64,000 nt of DNA from Alphaproteobacteria bacterium (GTDB taxonomy: Bacteria; Pseudomonadota; Alphaproteobacteria; RF32; CAG-239): the NCBI GenBank assembly GCA_017475705.1, contig JAFVFB010000004.1:1-64000 (forward strand), written 5' to 3'. Shown here piece by piece: positions 52,496 to 60,515 of this stretch. Numbering within the stretch: position 1 is the first letter of the stretch; each line of letters begins with the position of its first letter. The position numbers were made by a program, and so were the translations under genes. A model generated the notes under the pieces. The model was not told the origin of the DNA. It was given only the letters and a program-made list of their open reading frames with translations, and searched no databases.

Positions 52496-54253
52496 TCACC
52501 AACCACCGCTTCGGCCGCCCCCAAAGCCACCACCAGCAAATCCTCCACCCAAGCCCCCTCTTCCGCTGGAATAAGGTGCACTAACCTTAATCGGATAGAC
52601 TGCTGCATATTGAGTGCAATAATTCAATCTATTCACAAAGTCACCTTGGTAATATCCATAGACCGCCGTCAATTTTTGCCAAGCCTGTTCACCAAAAATA
52701 GTCACAAATTTTCTCTCCCACTGTTTTTCCAATCCCAAAGCAACAGCATAGGGAAACAGTGCCTCCATATCTTCTGGTGTAAGTCGCTTTTCCATAGATA
52801 AATCCTGTCCCTGTGGCGTTATCAAGGGATGTGTAGTTGGATGATTATGAGCAGTTATAGTTTTTAAGAACATCTTCAATCCCAAAATTTTTTCTTTTTG
52901 CCTTTGTCCTGGAATGGTAGGCTGAAACAGTAAATATTTAAATATCATCACCAGCGCCACATAAGGTACCAACATTACCAACAATGCAACTGCCTGCCCA
53001 CTTATAGAAATCAAGATCGGCAACAAATTAAATCCTATGATAATACACACCATAAAATTACGCGTTGTAGATAAAATAAACATCATAGCAGATAAAAAGA
53101 ATAACAAGCCAATTTGCTGAGGAAAGAGAATTCCCCACACAATCGGCAAAATAAGTGCTCCACAGAGTGTCAGAAGGTACCTCTTATGATAAGCTTTTCC
53201 TTCCAATTGCGCACTCACTTTTTGCTTTAATTTATCAACATAGTGAGCAATCTGTTCATCAGGTTCAGAATCATAAATGGTCATTCCTTTGGGAAAATAC
53301 TTAAAAAACAACACCTCTTCAGTTTGTTTAGGCACATACCCCGCTTGTGGATTAATTTCAAAACCTTTAGCTTTAGCCAATTTTCCCTGTTGAATTTCGC
53401 GAATACTAACGGCTTTTTGATAGACCAACCACAATATATGAATAAAAAAAGAATTTTTTGGAGCTTTTCCATTATGGTGAATAAAAGCTGCCTCCAAGGC
53501 AGAGATATTTTTAGGTATTTCCCAATCTGGCAAAATTGCACGTGGTGTTGGATCTTTACCCCAAATCAGCCACACCAACAAATAAAAAACAAACATTCCT
53601 CCTAACCCTAGTAATAACCCTTGCCACACCATAGGCAGACGAACTTTAACAGTTCCTTTTTCAAATATCTGAGCAATTGTTATCTCTTCACCGGCAGGCA
53701 AATAACCAAATACAAATTTTTCACCACTCTGGGGTTGTTGAGATGTTTGATAGCGATAAGAGGATAATACCTTTGTCCCTTGCGGATAATGCAGATGCAC
53801 CATCGTTTCTGCAATTGGGAAATTCCATTGTCCGGTAACATTCCAATAGAGCTCTATATAAGGTTTATTCCATACTGGTCGCAAAGCATCATAAACTTTA
53901 TATATTATCTGATAGTGAGATACGCCTGTTCCCAAAATTTCATGTTCTTTTCCTATATACAAATTTTGCTGTCCATTACTTTTTTGCAAGGACCATGTTT
54001 CTGCTACACCATTACGTAAAATTTGCATAACATGGTATCTTTCGCCTTTGTTATCAGCTAAACCGCGAACAATTCCATGGCGAATATTGATCCCTTCATG
54101 TTGCACGATAATATTTTCTTCAACCCGAAGTGTACCATCTGCCTCCACAAAAATATCACTATCAAAATGCTGAACATATTCTTCAGCATATGCCGGCACC
54201 AAAAATGACAGCCACCCCCACAGCAACAAAAATATTTTTTTACCAATGGACAT
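52496..54253 (-). CDS. DUF2207-type membrane protein (585 aa)
   Basis: A signal peptide (to about residue 23, ending PAYA) is followed by an extracytoplasmic beta domain with HFDSDIFVEADGTLRVEENI, then one membrane helix near 245, a cytoplasmic part, several more membrane helices (about 355-460), and a Gly-rich end (GGGFAGGGFGGG). This is the DUF2207 pattern. Genes of this type often pair with lemA, as here. The ATG at 54253 overlaps the lemA end by 14 bases; another start 33 bases upstream lacks an SD. Function unknown; associated with envelope stress in some bacteria. Confidence 0.85.
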   Translation of the reverse strand: MSIGKKIFLLLWGWLSFLVPAYAEEYVQHFDSDIFVEADGTLRVEENIIVQHEGINIRHGIVRGLADNKGERYHVMQILRNGVAETWSLQKSNGQQNLYIGKEHEILGTGVSHYQIIYKVYDALRPVWNKPYIELYWNVTGQWNFPIAETMVHLHYPQGTKVLSSYRYQTSQQPQSGEKFVFGYLPAGEEITIAQIFEKGTVKVRLPMVWQGLLLGLGGMFVFYLLVWLIWGKDPTPRAILPDWEIPKNISALEAAFIHHNGKAPKNSFFIHILWLVYQKAVSIREIQQGKLAKAKGFEINPQAGYVPKQTEEVLFFKYFPKGMTIYDSEPDEQIAHYVDKLKQKVSAQLEGKAYHKRYLLTLCGALILPIVWGILFPQQIGLLFFLSAMMFILSTTRNFMVCIIIGFNLLPILISISGQAVALLVMLVPYVALVMIFKYLLFQPTIPGQRQKEKILGLKMFLKTITAHNHPTTHPLITPQGQDLSMEKRLTPEDMEALFPYAVALGLEKQWERKFVTIFGEQAWQKLTAVYGYYQGDFVNRLNYCTQYAAVYPIKVSAPYSSGRGGLGGGFAGGGFGGGRSGGW

Positions 54254-54782
54254 CAACTGTTTCTCTTTCTCCAGTGGAAATTTCAAAAAAGGCTCTTTCT
54301 CTATATTTCAACGCTCGAGCAACAATAATTTCCGGAAACATATAGATAGCGACATTATAATTACGTACAGCAGCATTATAATATCGCCGAGCAAAAGACA
54401 AATCTTTTTCGACCGCTGACAAATTATCCTGTAATTTAACAAACTGTGAATCGGATTTTAATTCCGGATAAGCTTCTACCACTGCAAATATCTTTTGTAA
54501 ACCTGTAGAAATTTCCGTTTCTGTATTAGCAAGTTCATCAATATTCTGCGCCTTTTCAGCCTGACCGCGCAAAGCGGTTACTTTGGCAAAAGTATCTTTT
54601 TCATGTTTAGCATAAAAAGCAGCAATTTTCACCAATTCAGGAATCAAATCGCGGCGTCGTTTCAATTGCACATCGATTCCGCTCCATCCTTCATTGACTT
54701 GTTGATTGAGTTTAACCAGCTTATTATAATCCCAAATTAATATCAACCCACAAGCCAAGACAACAAGCCATACATACATCAT
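54240..54782 (-). CDS. lemA: LemA family protein
   Basis: An N-terminal membrane helix (about 3-20), then the LemA core: NYKLVKLNQQVNEGWSGIDVQLKRRRDLIPELV-like motif (seen here as NKLVKLNQQVNEGWS), YPELKSDSQFVKLQ and RRYYNAAVRNYNVAIYMFPEIIV. 180 aa matches the family. The gene overlaps the DUF2207 gene by 14 bases and follows the 329-aa gene by 11 bases. Confidence 0.93.
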   Translation of the reverse strand: MMYVWLVVLACGLILIWDYNKLVKLNQQVNEGWSGIDVQLKRRRDLIPELVKIAAFYAKHEKDTFAKVTALRGQAEKAQNIDELANTETEISTGLQKIFAVVEAYPELKSDSQFVKLQDNLSAVEKDLSFARRYYNAAVRNYNVAIYMFPEIIVARALKYRERAFFEISTGERETVDVHW

Positions 54783-54793
54783 CTGTCACCCTT

Positions 54794-55783
54794 TCAATTT
54801 TCGTCTGCTTCAAGCAATCCAGCAATTACATTTTCAATTTCCTGTGTGCTTTTAGCTTGTTTCTGAGCAAGATTTTTAGCCTTTTTTTCTTTTTTTTCAG
54901 TTAATTTTTGTTTTCCATTTTGCTCAACATGACTCATAAGCTGAGACAAATCCCCATTAAATGCCTGTTGTAGCAAATCCGTTGCACTCATTCCCTTAGC
55001 CAACAATTGTTCAGCCATCTGTGAGGCAACATTTTGCACCAAGACTTTACGAAATTCGAGTTCCAGCGCATCATTATTTTTTTCTTGTTTTTTATTGCGT
55101 TTCTCTTGCATCTTACGCTCAAATCGAGAAAATTCTGCAGATGGTTTTCCGCCGCGTTGATAATTCGGTAAATCCAGCAGGTTATTCTTAACATCGACCA
55201 GCGTCCGTATACCATTATGGTCATAAGCACGGTAAATCAACCAATCCGTAACAATATCTTCATAAATAGCTGCATTCAATACTTCTGCATCAAGCGGTCG
55301 TAAAAAACGGATAATCGTATGCCCATCAGCCCCCTTATGGGTCACAACATGATTTTTGAAAAAAGCCTCATTCCAAGAATACGGGCATTCCGGATGAATC
55401 AACCGATAAGAAATCAATATTCCGGTTAAAGCCATTTGCATTTCCTCCAAAGCTCTAAAACCAAGCACCAGCGGATTATGTCGCACCTCTTTATTGTGCA
55501 CAGCTTGTTGGCAACAAAAAAGATGCAACCGTGTTAACTGCTGTTCTACATCTTTGGAAATATTTGGGGTAATCTCGAGTGGCAAACTAATCGCTTTATT
55601 TACGAAATCAGACAACAGCATTTTCTTTTTCATACGCACATCAATTGCCAGATGTTTTTCGCTTTCATCGACCAATTGCGCTCCATTTTTAAGCTGCTGC
55701 CAAGCGGCGGCGGGCAAAGTACTGTCCATTTGTTCTAGTTTTTCAATCAAAACAATTTCAGGTATAATTAACTCTTTTCCCAT
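54794..55783 (-). CDS. Hypothetical 329-aa protein, first gene of the LemA operon
   Basis: I do not recognise a family. A predicted soluble helical protein with a Lys/Glu/Gln-rich C-terminus (KLTEKKEKKAKNLAQKQAKS) that looks like a coiled coil. A W/L-rich middle has NPLVLGFRALEEM and a ...YDHNGIRTLVDVKNN motif. It has a good promoter (TTGACA-N17-TATGTT) and precedes lemA by 11 bases, so it is transcribed with lemA and the DUF2207 gene. A link to their function is inferred from position only. Confidence 0.7.
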   Translation of the reverse strand: MGKELIIPEIVLIEKLEQMDSTLPAAAWQQLKNGAQLVDESEKHLAIDVRMKKKMLLSDFVNKAISLPLEITPNISKDVEQQLTRLHLFCCQQAVHNKEVRHNPLVLGFRALEEMQMALTGILISYRLIHPECPYSWNEAFFKNHVVTHKGADGHTIIRFLRPLDAEVLNAAIYEDIVTDWLIYRAYDHNGIRTLVDVKNNLLDLPNYQRGGKPSAEFSRFERKMQEKRNKKQEKNNDALELEFRKVLVQNVASQMAEQLLAKGMSATDLLQQAFNGDLSQLMSHVEQNGKQKLTEKKEKKAKNLAQKQAKSTQEIENVIAGLLEADEN

Positions 55784-55821
55784 TGATTACCACAACCTTA
55801 TAAGAATAATGTTATTAGCAA

Positions 55822-55850
55822 AACATATCACAATTTTCCTTGTCTGTCAA
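55822..55850 (-). promoter_or_regulatory. Promoter of the 329-aa/lemA/DUF2207 operon
   Basis: Minus strand TTGACA (55850-55845), a 17-base spacer and TATGTT (55827-55822), about 40 bases before the ATG at 55783. Confidence 0.7.
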
Positions 55851-55932
55851 GGTCACTTCAGTTCATCAACTACAATAATCAAAACCGCAATATTGTAATA
55901 AAATTTTCACATACCTTGCGATTCGCTTTTTA

Positions 55933-55961
55933 TTGACTCTCATAAAATAAAATGATACAAT
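55933..55961 (+). promoter_or_regulatory. Promoter of the 493-aa gene
   Basis: TTGACT (55933-55938), a 17-base spacer and TACAAT (55956-55961). Transcription should start near 55968, a short leader before the SD and ATG at 55995. Confidence 0.75.
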
Positions 55962-55994
55962 AGAGCATATAAGATATGTTAGATGGAGGGCGCC

Positions 55995-57476
55995 ATGACG
56001 ATCAAGCAAGATTTAAGCCGTCTCATGCAAGAAGATGAACACTCTGCCAAAATTTATGAATTGGAAGTTAAACATCCAGAATGGTCTCATGAAGAGATTA
56101 AGATGATCATCAATCAGTATGGTCCCTATGCTCAACAAATTCTTAATAGCCTGGAAAATCATAGCTATATTCCTTATCTGGTTCGTGATCCTAAATATCA
56201 AAAACCCTTATTAGGCCTACAAAACAGAATAAATTGGTTAACCCCACAAGAAGCATTAGAATACTTTTCCCAAACCAATCACTCAACCGAAGATATTGCA
56301 GCCATGGTTGGGCAAGAGACCAGTACGGTTGCAACAGAAATAGAGATGTATAATCCAGAAAATGTAATAAGCAATCTGGAACAATACCGACACAGTAATG
56401 AAACTGAAAACGTATTTGACATGGAACCCCAGCAAGCGGAGCAAGAGCAAGAACCACAACAAGAATTTAACGGCCCCATCCAAATTGCCTCTGCATACAA
56501 TGCTATTTGCGAAAGCAGTGGCTACACTCAAGCCAATCAAAAAGACTTATCTTTGCAAAATTTACTAGACACAGGCATGATTACTGCAGAAGACATACAA
56601 AAAGTCTGTGATGCCCATCCGGAAATCATTTCCCAGATAGGTGGTGGTCCAACACTAAGCAAATTAGCAAAATCCGCAGATCAAGTGACCTCCCTAAAAT
56701 CTGAAGGCAAATGTCATACTGGTGTTTTCAGCATATATGCACGTGCCGGCAATGATTCGATAAGCAATGCGGCAGCACGCAAAGCCACCCAGAGTTATCG
56801 CAAACCCTACCAAGGCACATTCAACGGCGGCTGCAGTGCTGCAGCGGCATTAGATGCCAGTGGTAAATGTATTTCTCTTACTGTAAAAAACGCCGCCTAT
56901 AATGGTAATTTTAATAGCTCTGCCAACCAAACTATGAATGCTCTTTTTTATAGCGTTCAACCGGGAGTGACTTTCTGTATAGATTCGATAGAAGATGATA
57001 AAGTTCGCAAAGCCAAAGGTGATACTGCAGGCGGTAAATATGGACATGACTGCGTAATGCGTAGTGATGGGAAATATGCTAGTGACTTTATTCAAAAGAC
57101 CATCAATTTTTCACGCTATGGAGCTTATGCTCATGCCTCATATCCAACCGATGCCCGAGTACCGGAAGAATACGTCAAACTAATATTAGAGCAGGCTCAA
57201 ATGCGCACTGGCGAATACATCAATGCTGAAAATATCGAAAAACATAAACAGCTTACAGCTGAAAAGCAAAAAGCCAACACCAGCATGACCAAATTAGCAG
57301 CGGCGACAGAAAAACGTGCTCAACGAGCAAACCTTCGCACACCGCAATCACGCAAGGCAACACCGCGCAAAAAAACGGCCGTCCGCAAAAGGACAACCGC
57401 TCATAAGACAGTCAAAAAATCAGTACAAAGAACTGCCGTAAGAAAACCAATGTCAAGAGCAACCAGAAGCCGCTAA
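55995..57476 (+). CDS. Protein with Cys/His peptidase-like domain and histone H1-like tail (493 aa)
   Basis: The N-terminal third is acidic and helical, with a repeated EYFSQTNHSTEDIAA-type segment and a Glu/Gln stretch (about 145-160). A central domain has GKCHTGVFSIYARAG (C240) and KYGHDCVMRSDGKYASDF (H351), the order of a nucleophilic Cys and a later GH-[AV] His in NlpC/P60 and CHAP cysteine hydrolases; this is inference from motif order only. The last 50 residues are Lys/Arg/Ala/Thr-rich (KKTAVRKRTTAHKT), like bacterial histone H1-like tails. No signal peptide. The ATG at 55995 is 4 bases after GGAGGG; a start 12 bases earlier is less likely. Ends 2 bases from convergent metG. Confidence 0.65.
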   Translation: MTIKQDLSRLMQEDEHSAKIYELEVKHPEWSHEEIKMIINQYGPYAQQILNSLENHSYIPYLVRDPKYQKPLLGLQNRINWLTPQEALEYFSQTNHSTEDIAAMVGQETSTVATEIEMYNPENVISNLEQYRHSNETENVFDMEPQQAEQEQEPQQEFNGPIQIASAYNAICESSGYTQANQKDLSLQNLLDTGMITAEDIQKVCDAHPEIISQIGGGPTLSKLAKSADQVTSLKSEGKCHTGVFSIYARAGNDSISNAAARKATQSYRKPYQGTFNGGCSAAAALDASGKCISLTVKNAAYNGNFNSSANQTMNALFYSVQPGVTFCIDSIEDDKVRKAKGDTAGGKYGHDCVMRSDGKYASDFIQKTINFSRYGAYAHASYPTDARVPEEYVKLILEQAQMRTGEYINAENIEKHKQLTAEKQKANTSMTKLAAATEKRAQRANLRTPQSRKATPRKKTAVRKRTTAHKTVKKSVQRTAVRKPMSRATRSR

Positions 57477-57477
57477 T

Positions 57478-59007
57478 CTACCCGATAAACGGGAATAGAG
57501 GTTCGCCCACAACTGTTTGCGCCTGAACTGGTAATTTCATCGGCAAAAATTCAGCTTTAATGCTATCATGTACACCCAGAGAAGCAAGAATCTTCTCACT
57601 TGTTATCGGCATAAATGGATAAACAGCCAGAGCAATCAGCCGCAACGCATCAAGTGTCGTATAAATCACAGCTTCGTACCGCTCACGTTGGCTTTCATCT
57701 TTAGCCAAAATCCATGGTGTATTGGCAGCAAAATAGGCATTTACAGCATCACCAGCTTTCAGAATTTCAGTTGAAAGTTCATTAACCAGCTCAAGTGAAT
57801 GTTCTCCGTATTTATAAATTCTGGTAAATGTATTGGCAAGATTCTCTAACAAGGCTTTATCCTCTGCCAAGAGGGACGCATTAGATGGCACCAAACCATC
57901 TAAATTTTTAGCAATCATTTTCAAAACACGCATCTGCAAATTACCGATATTATTTGCCAGTTGCTTATAGCCTTGTTTCAACAAATCTAGAGAAATTTGC
58001 GCATCACCGGAAAGAGACATTGCATTGCAAAGATAAAAACGTAGAGGTTCGATTCCCATTAAATTCATCACCTCATAGGGATCAACAACATTACCCAGTG
58101 ATTTAGACATCTTAACACCGCCCTCACCTAGCCAGTAGCCATGCACAATAAGATGCTGTGGTGGATTAATCCCCAGTGCCTTAAGCATAATTGGCCAATA
58201 AACAGCATGTGTTTTCAAAATATCCTTTGCTAACAAGTGTGTGGAATTATCCCACAAAGCATGAAAAGCGGAATTATCGCCATCAGATTTCCACCCAATA
58301 CTTGAAATATAGTTAAGCAACGCATCAAACCATATATAGGTAACAAAATCATTATCAAAAGGCAAATCGACCCCTAACCAAACACGGCTTTTAGGCCGAG
58401 AGATACACAGGTCATCAAGCGGCTCAGACAGCATACCCAACACCTCTTTAGCAAAACGCTTTGGTTTAATCCAATCCGGATGGGTATTAATATAGTCGAT
58501 CAACCATTGCCGATCTTGTTCTAACGGAAAGAAATAATTTTCTTCCGTAATCAATTTCGGTGCTTTTTGATGATCTGGGCAATTACCATGTTCATCAAGG
58601 TCAGAAGGCTTTTTAAATTGTTCACAACCCTCACAATAGAGGCCCTCATAAGACTTCTTTTTAATCAACCCTTTTTTATAGATAAAATCGAGAGCATCAC
58701 GCACGACGTCCTTATGCTGAGAGGATGAAGTATGCACAAAGAAATCATAATCAATATTCATTGCATCAAAAAGCTTTTGAAAATTTGCGCTACGTTGCGC
58801 AATAAAATCTTGAATAGACAACCCACATTCCTGGCAGCTGGATTGGTTTTTCTGTCCATGCTCATCTGTTCCTGTAGTATAAAAAACTTCATTACCACGC
58901 ATTTGGTCAATTTTTTTCAAGACATCACCAAGAATAGTGGTAAAAGCGTGTCCGACATGAGGTGCCCCATTAATGTAATAAATAGGCGTGGTAATATATT
59001 TTTTCAT
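57478..59007 (-). CDS. metG: Methionyl-tRNA synthetase
   Basis: Charges tRNA-Met. Class I synthetase with the HIGH motif as HVGH (17-20) and KMSKS from K299. A zinc-binding knuckle is at CEGCEQFKKPSDLDEHGNCPDH. 509 aa is typical for the short MetG form without the C-terminal dimerising domain. SD AAGGA is 10 bases before the ATG. In many alphaproteobacteria metG neighbours holB/tmk; here it lies 8 kb away. Convergent with the preceding 493-aa gene, 2 bases apart. Confidence 0.97.
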   Translation of the reverse strand: MKKYITTPIYYINGAPHVGHAFTTILGDVLKKIDQMRGNEVFYTTGTDEHGQKNQSSCQECGLSIQDFIAQRSANFQKLFDAMNIDYDFFVHTSSSQHKDVVRDALDFIYKKGLIKKKSYEGLYCEGCEQFKKPSDLDEHGNCPDHQKAPKLITEENYFFPLEQDRQWLIDYINTHPDWIKPKRFAKEVLGMLSEPLDDLCISRPKSRVWLGVDLPFDNDFVTYIWFDALLNYISSIGWKSDGDNSAFHALWDNSTHLLAKDILKTHAVYWPIMLKALGINPPQHLIVHGYWLGEGGVKMSKSLGNVVDPYEVMNLMGIEPLRFYLCNAMSLSGDAQISLDLLKQGYKQLANNIGNLQMRVLKMIAKNLDGLVPSNASLLAEDKALLENLANTFTRIYKYGEHSLELVNELSTEILKAGDAVNAYFAANTPWILAKDESQRERYEAVIYTTLDALRLIALAVYPFMPITSEKILASLGVHDSIKAEFLPMKLPVQAQTVVGEPLFPFIG

Positions 59008-59208
59008 CTTAACTAATCCTTATTTTATTAAAGAGAAATAACTTGAATAGCGAAGATTTTAATCAAATAAAATATTTTTTCAAGCATTTTATCTGTAATC
59101 TCCTGCGCATACTCTCCTCTCCCCACGCCAAGAGAAGCCAATACTAAACTATCGCAAGCATCCTTAGTGATTTTGGCGATGTTTTTTCATTTTCTGCAAA
59201 ATAACCTT

Positions 59209-59604
59209 TTACTCATCAGTCAACACACTTTCAAAATGTTGCCGTCCTTGTTGCCGCAGCGCACTAATCTGCGTACGCAATGCTTCCATTTGCTCAAACA
59301 AAGGTTTCATTTTTGCCATATCCTCCTCCCGAAACTGATCTAACTGTTGTTTTTGTTCATCGGAGAGGCCTAATTTTTCAGCAAAACGCGCTTTCATTTC
59401 CGGTGTCGGTTCAAAATGCCGCCGATGTTGAGAAAATTTACCTGTGTGATGAGGTCTGTGCTGCATATCTAAGCGGTGTTGTCCCAAATTTGCCACAGAA
59501 GAATACCCTCTTTCAGGAGTAAAAAATGTTGATAGTCGATGTTGCGGCGCAAACAAGCTACAAACCACAAACATTGTTACCAAACCAGCCACAAAACCGC
59601 CCAA
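59209..59604 (-). CDS. Periplasmic Spy/CnrX-like metal-sensor protein (131 aa), start codon region disrupted
   Basis: One N-terminal membrane helix and a helical, His/Gln/Met-rich domain with LGLSDEQKQQLDQF and two similar amphipathic helices, typical of the heavy-metal-resistance/Spy fold (CnrX, ZraP, CpxP). The best ATG (59634) with GAGG 8 bases upstream is followed at once by TAA, after which the frame continues KKAFIWTLLGGF. The first other start is TTG at 59604 with a weak SD. Either codon 2 mutated from AAA to TAA or initiation is unusual. The sigma factor gene ends 23 bases upstream. Confidence 0.65.
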   Translation of the reverse strand: MGGFVAGLVTMFVVCSLFAPQHRLSTFFTPERGYSSVANLGQHRLDMQHRPHHTGKFSQHRRHFEPTPEMKARFAEKLGLSDEQKQQLDQFREEDMAKMKPLFEQMEALRTQISALRQQGRQHFESVLTDE

Positions 59605-59657
59605 GAGTGTCCATATAAAAGCTTTCTTTTACATTTGATTTACCTCTTTCAAAAAAG

Positions 59658-60158
59658 TTATAATTCCAAATAAGCGAGTTGATTATGCAAGCGTGCTTTA
59701 GCATTATGCAAGCGTGATTTTAATGTCCCTATATTAATATGCAGCTTTGCCGCAGCTTGCTCATAACTCAATCCGTTAAATTCAACCAAGATAATTGCTT
59801 TTTTCATCTCTTTCGGCAGTTGATTGACGGCATCAAGCACAATTTTTTGTCGGCATTTGATAAGCCACTGACGTTCTGGATTATCTCCCGAAGAGAGATT
59901 TTCTAATCCTCCAGCGACTTCATCAACAGATGCTGCCAACACTTTTTGGCTTTTTCGCCGTAAATAGTCACGGCAATAATTTTCCGCAATAGTCCGCACC
60001 CATGCCCAAAGTTTATCCTGTTCCTGATAAGAAGGATACTTTTCCCATAAACGAATAAAGATTTCCTGTTCCACATCTTCATCGCTACGACAAAGCATTT
60101 TTCGGACCACACTTTTCACCAACCGTTGACACGTCAGTTTTGTTTTCTCGTCTGCCAT
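59658..60158 (-). CDS. ECF-subfamily RNA polymerase sigma factor
   Basis: 166 aa with sigma region 2 (SDEDVEQEIFIRLWEKYPSY, then RTIAENYCRDYLRRK) and region 4 (LPKEMKKAIILVEFNGLSYEQAAAKL, then GTLKSRLHNAKARL). It directs RNA polymerase to extracytoplasmic stress genes. It lies between a small membrane protein and a Spy/CnrX-like sensor, the order of cnrYXH-type units. The gene starts 2 bases after the previous stop (SD GAGGT), so translation is coupled. A promoter of ECF type lies before the operon, suggesting autoregulation. Confidence 0.93.
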   Translation of the reverse strand: MADEKTKLTCQRLVKSVVRKMLCRSDEDVEQEIFIRLWEKYPSYQEQDKLWAWVRTIAENYCRDYLRRKSQKVLAASVDEVAGGLENLSSGDNPERQWLIKCRQKIVLDAVNQLPKEMKKAIILVEFNGLSYEQAAAKLHINIGTLKSRLHNAKARLHNQLAYLEL

Positions 60159-60160
60159 TA

Positions 60161-60421
60161 TCAGACCTCATACAGTCCATATTGATTAACAGGAATAAGA
60201 GAATTATCATCACCGCCATCTTCATGACCATCATTAAGGTAGAGAGCCGTAAAATAGCTATCAAAACCATCATTATCAAACACGTAAGGCTGTGGCAAAG
60301 CATTCCATATTCCTAAACACAAACATAAAGAAAGTACCATACCGCACACAGCACGTTTTTGTTTCTGCTTTTTCAGATAAAGTGGTCTAGCCTCGGCCAA
60401 AAGTTGTGATATTTTATCCAT
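60161..60421 (-). CDS. Small membrane protein, candidate anti-sigma factor (86 aa)
   Basis: A basic cytoplasmic N-terminus (SQLLAEARPLYLKKQKQKR) of about 24 residues is followed by one membrane helix (about 25-41) and an acidic periplasmic tail (DNDGFDSYF, DGHEDGGDDN). Size and layout resemble CnrY-like anti-sigma proteins, which hold the sigma factor through their N-terminus. It is the first gene of the unit, directly before the sigma gene. No sequence motif of known anti-sigma domains is recognised, so the call rests on position and topology. Confidence 0.6.
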   Translation of the reverse strand: MDKISQLLAEARPLYLKKQKQKRAVCGMVLSLCLCLGIWNALPQPYVFDNDGFDSYFTALYLNDGHEDGGDDNSLIPVNQYGLYEV

Positions 60422-60459
60422 GAAAAAAACCTTTCATTTTCAAATTTAACAATGAGTAT

Positions 60460-60483
60460 AACGCTAAAAAAATAAAAAAGTTC
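60460..60483 (-). promoter_or_regulatory. ECF-type promoter (GAAC-N16-CGTT)
   Basis: On the minus strand GAAC (60483-60480), 16 bases mostly T/A, and CGTT (60463-60460), about 40 bases before the operon's first start. It fits the GAAC-N16/17-CGTT type used by alphaproteobacterial ECF factors and is a likely target of the operon's own sigma factor. Confidence 0.6.
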
Positions 60484-60515
60484 ACTTTTTTAAAAAAAAC
60501 CTATAGTCTCTCGGC

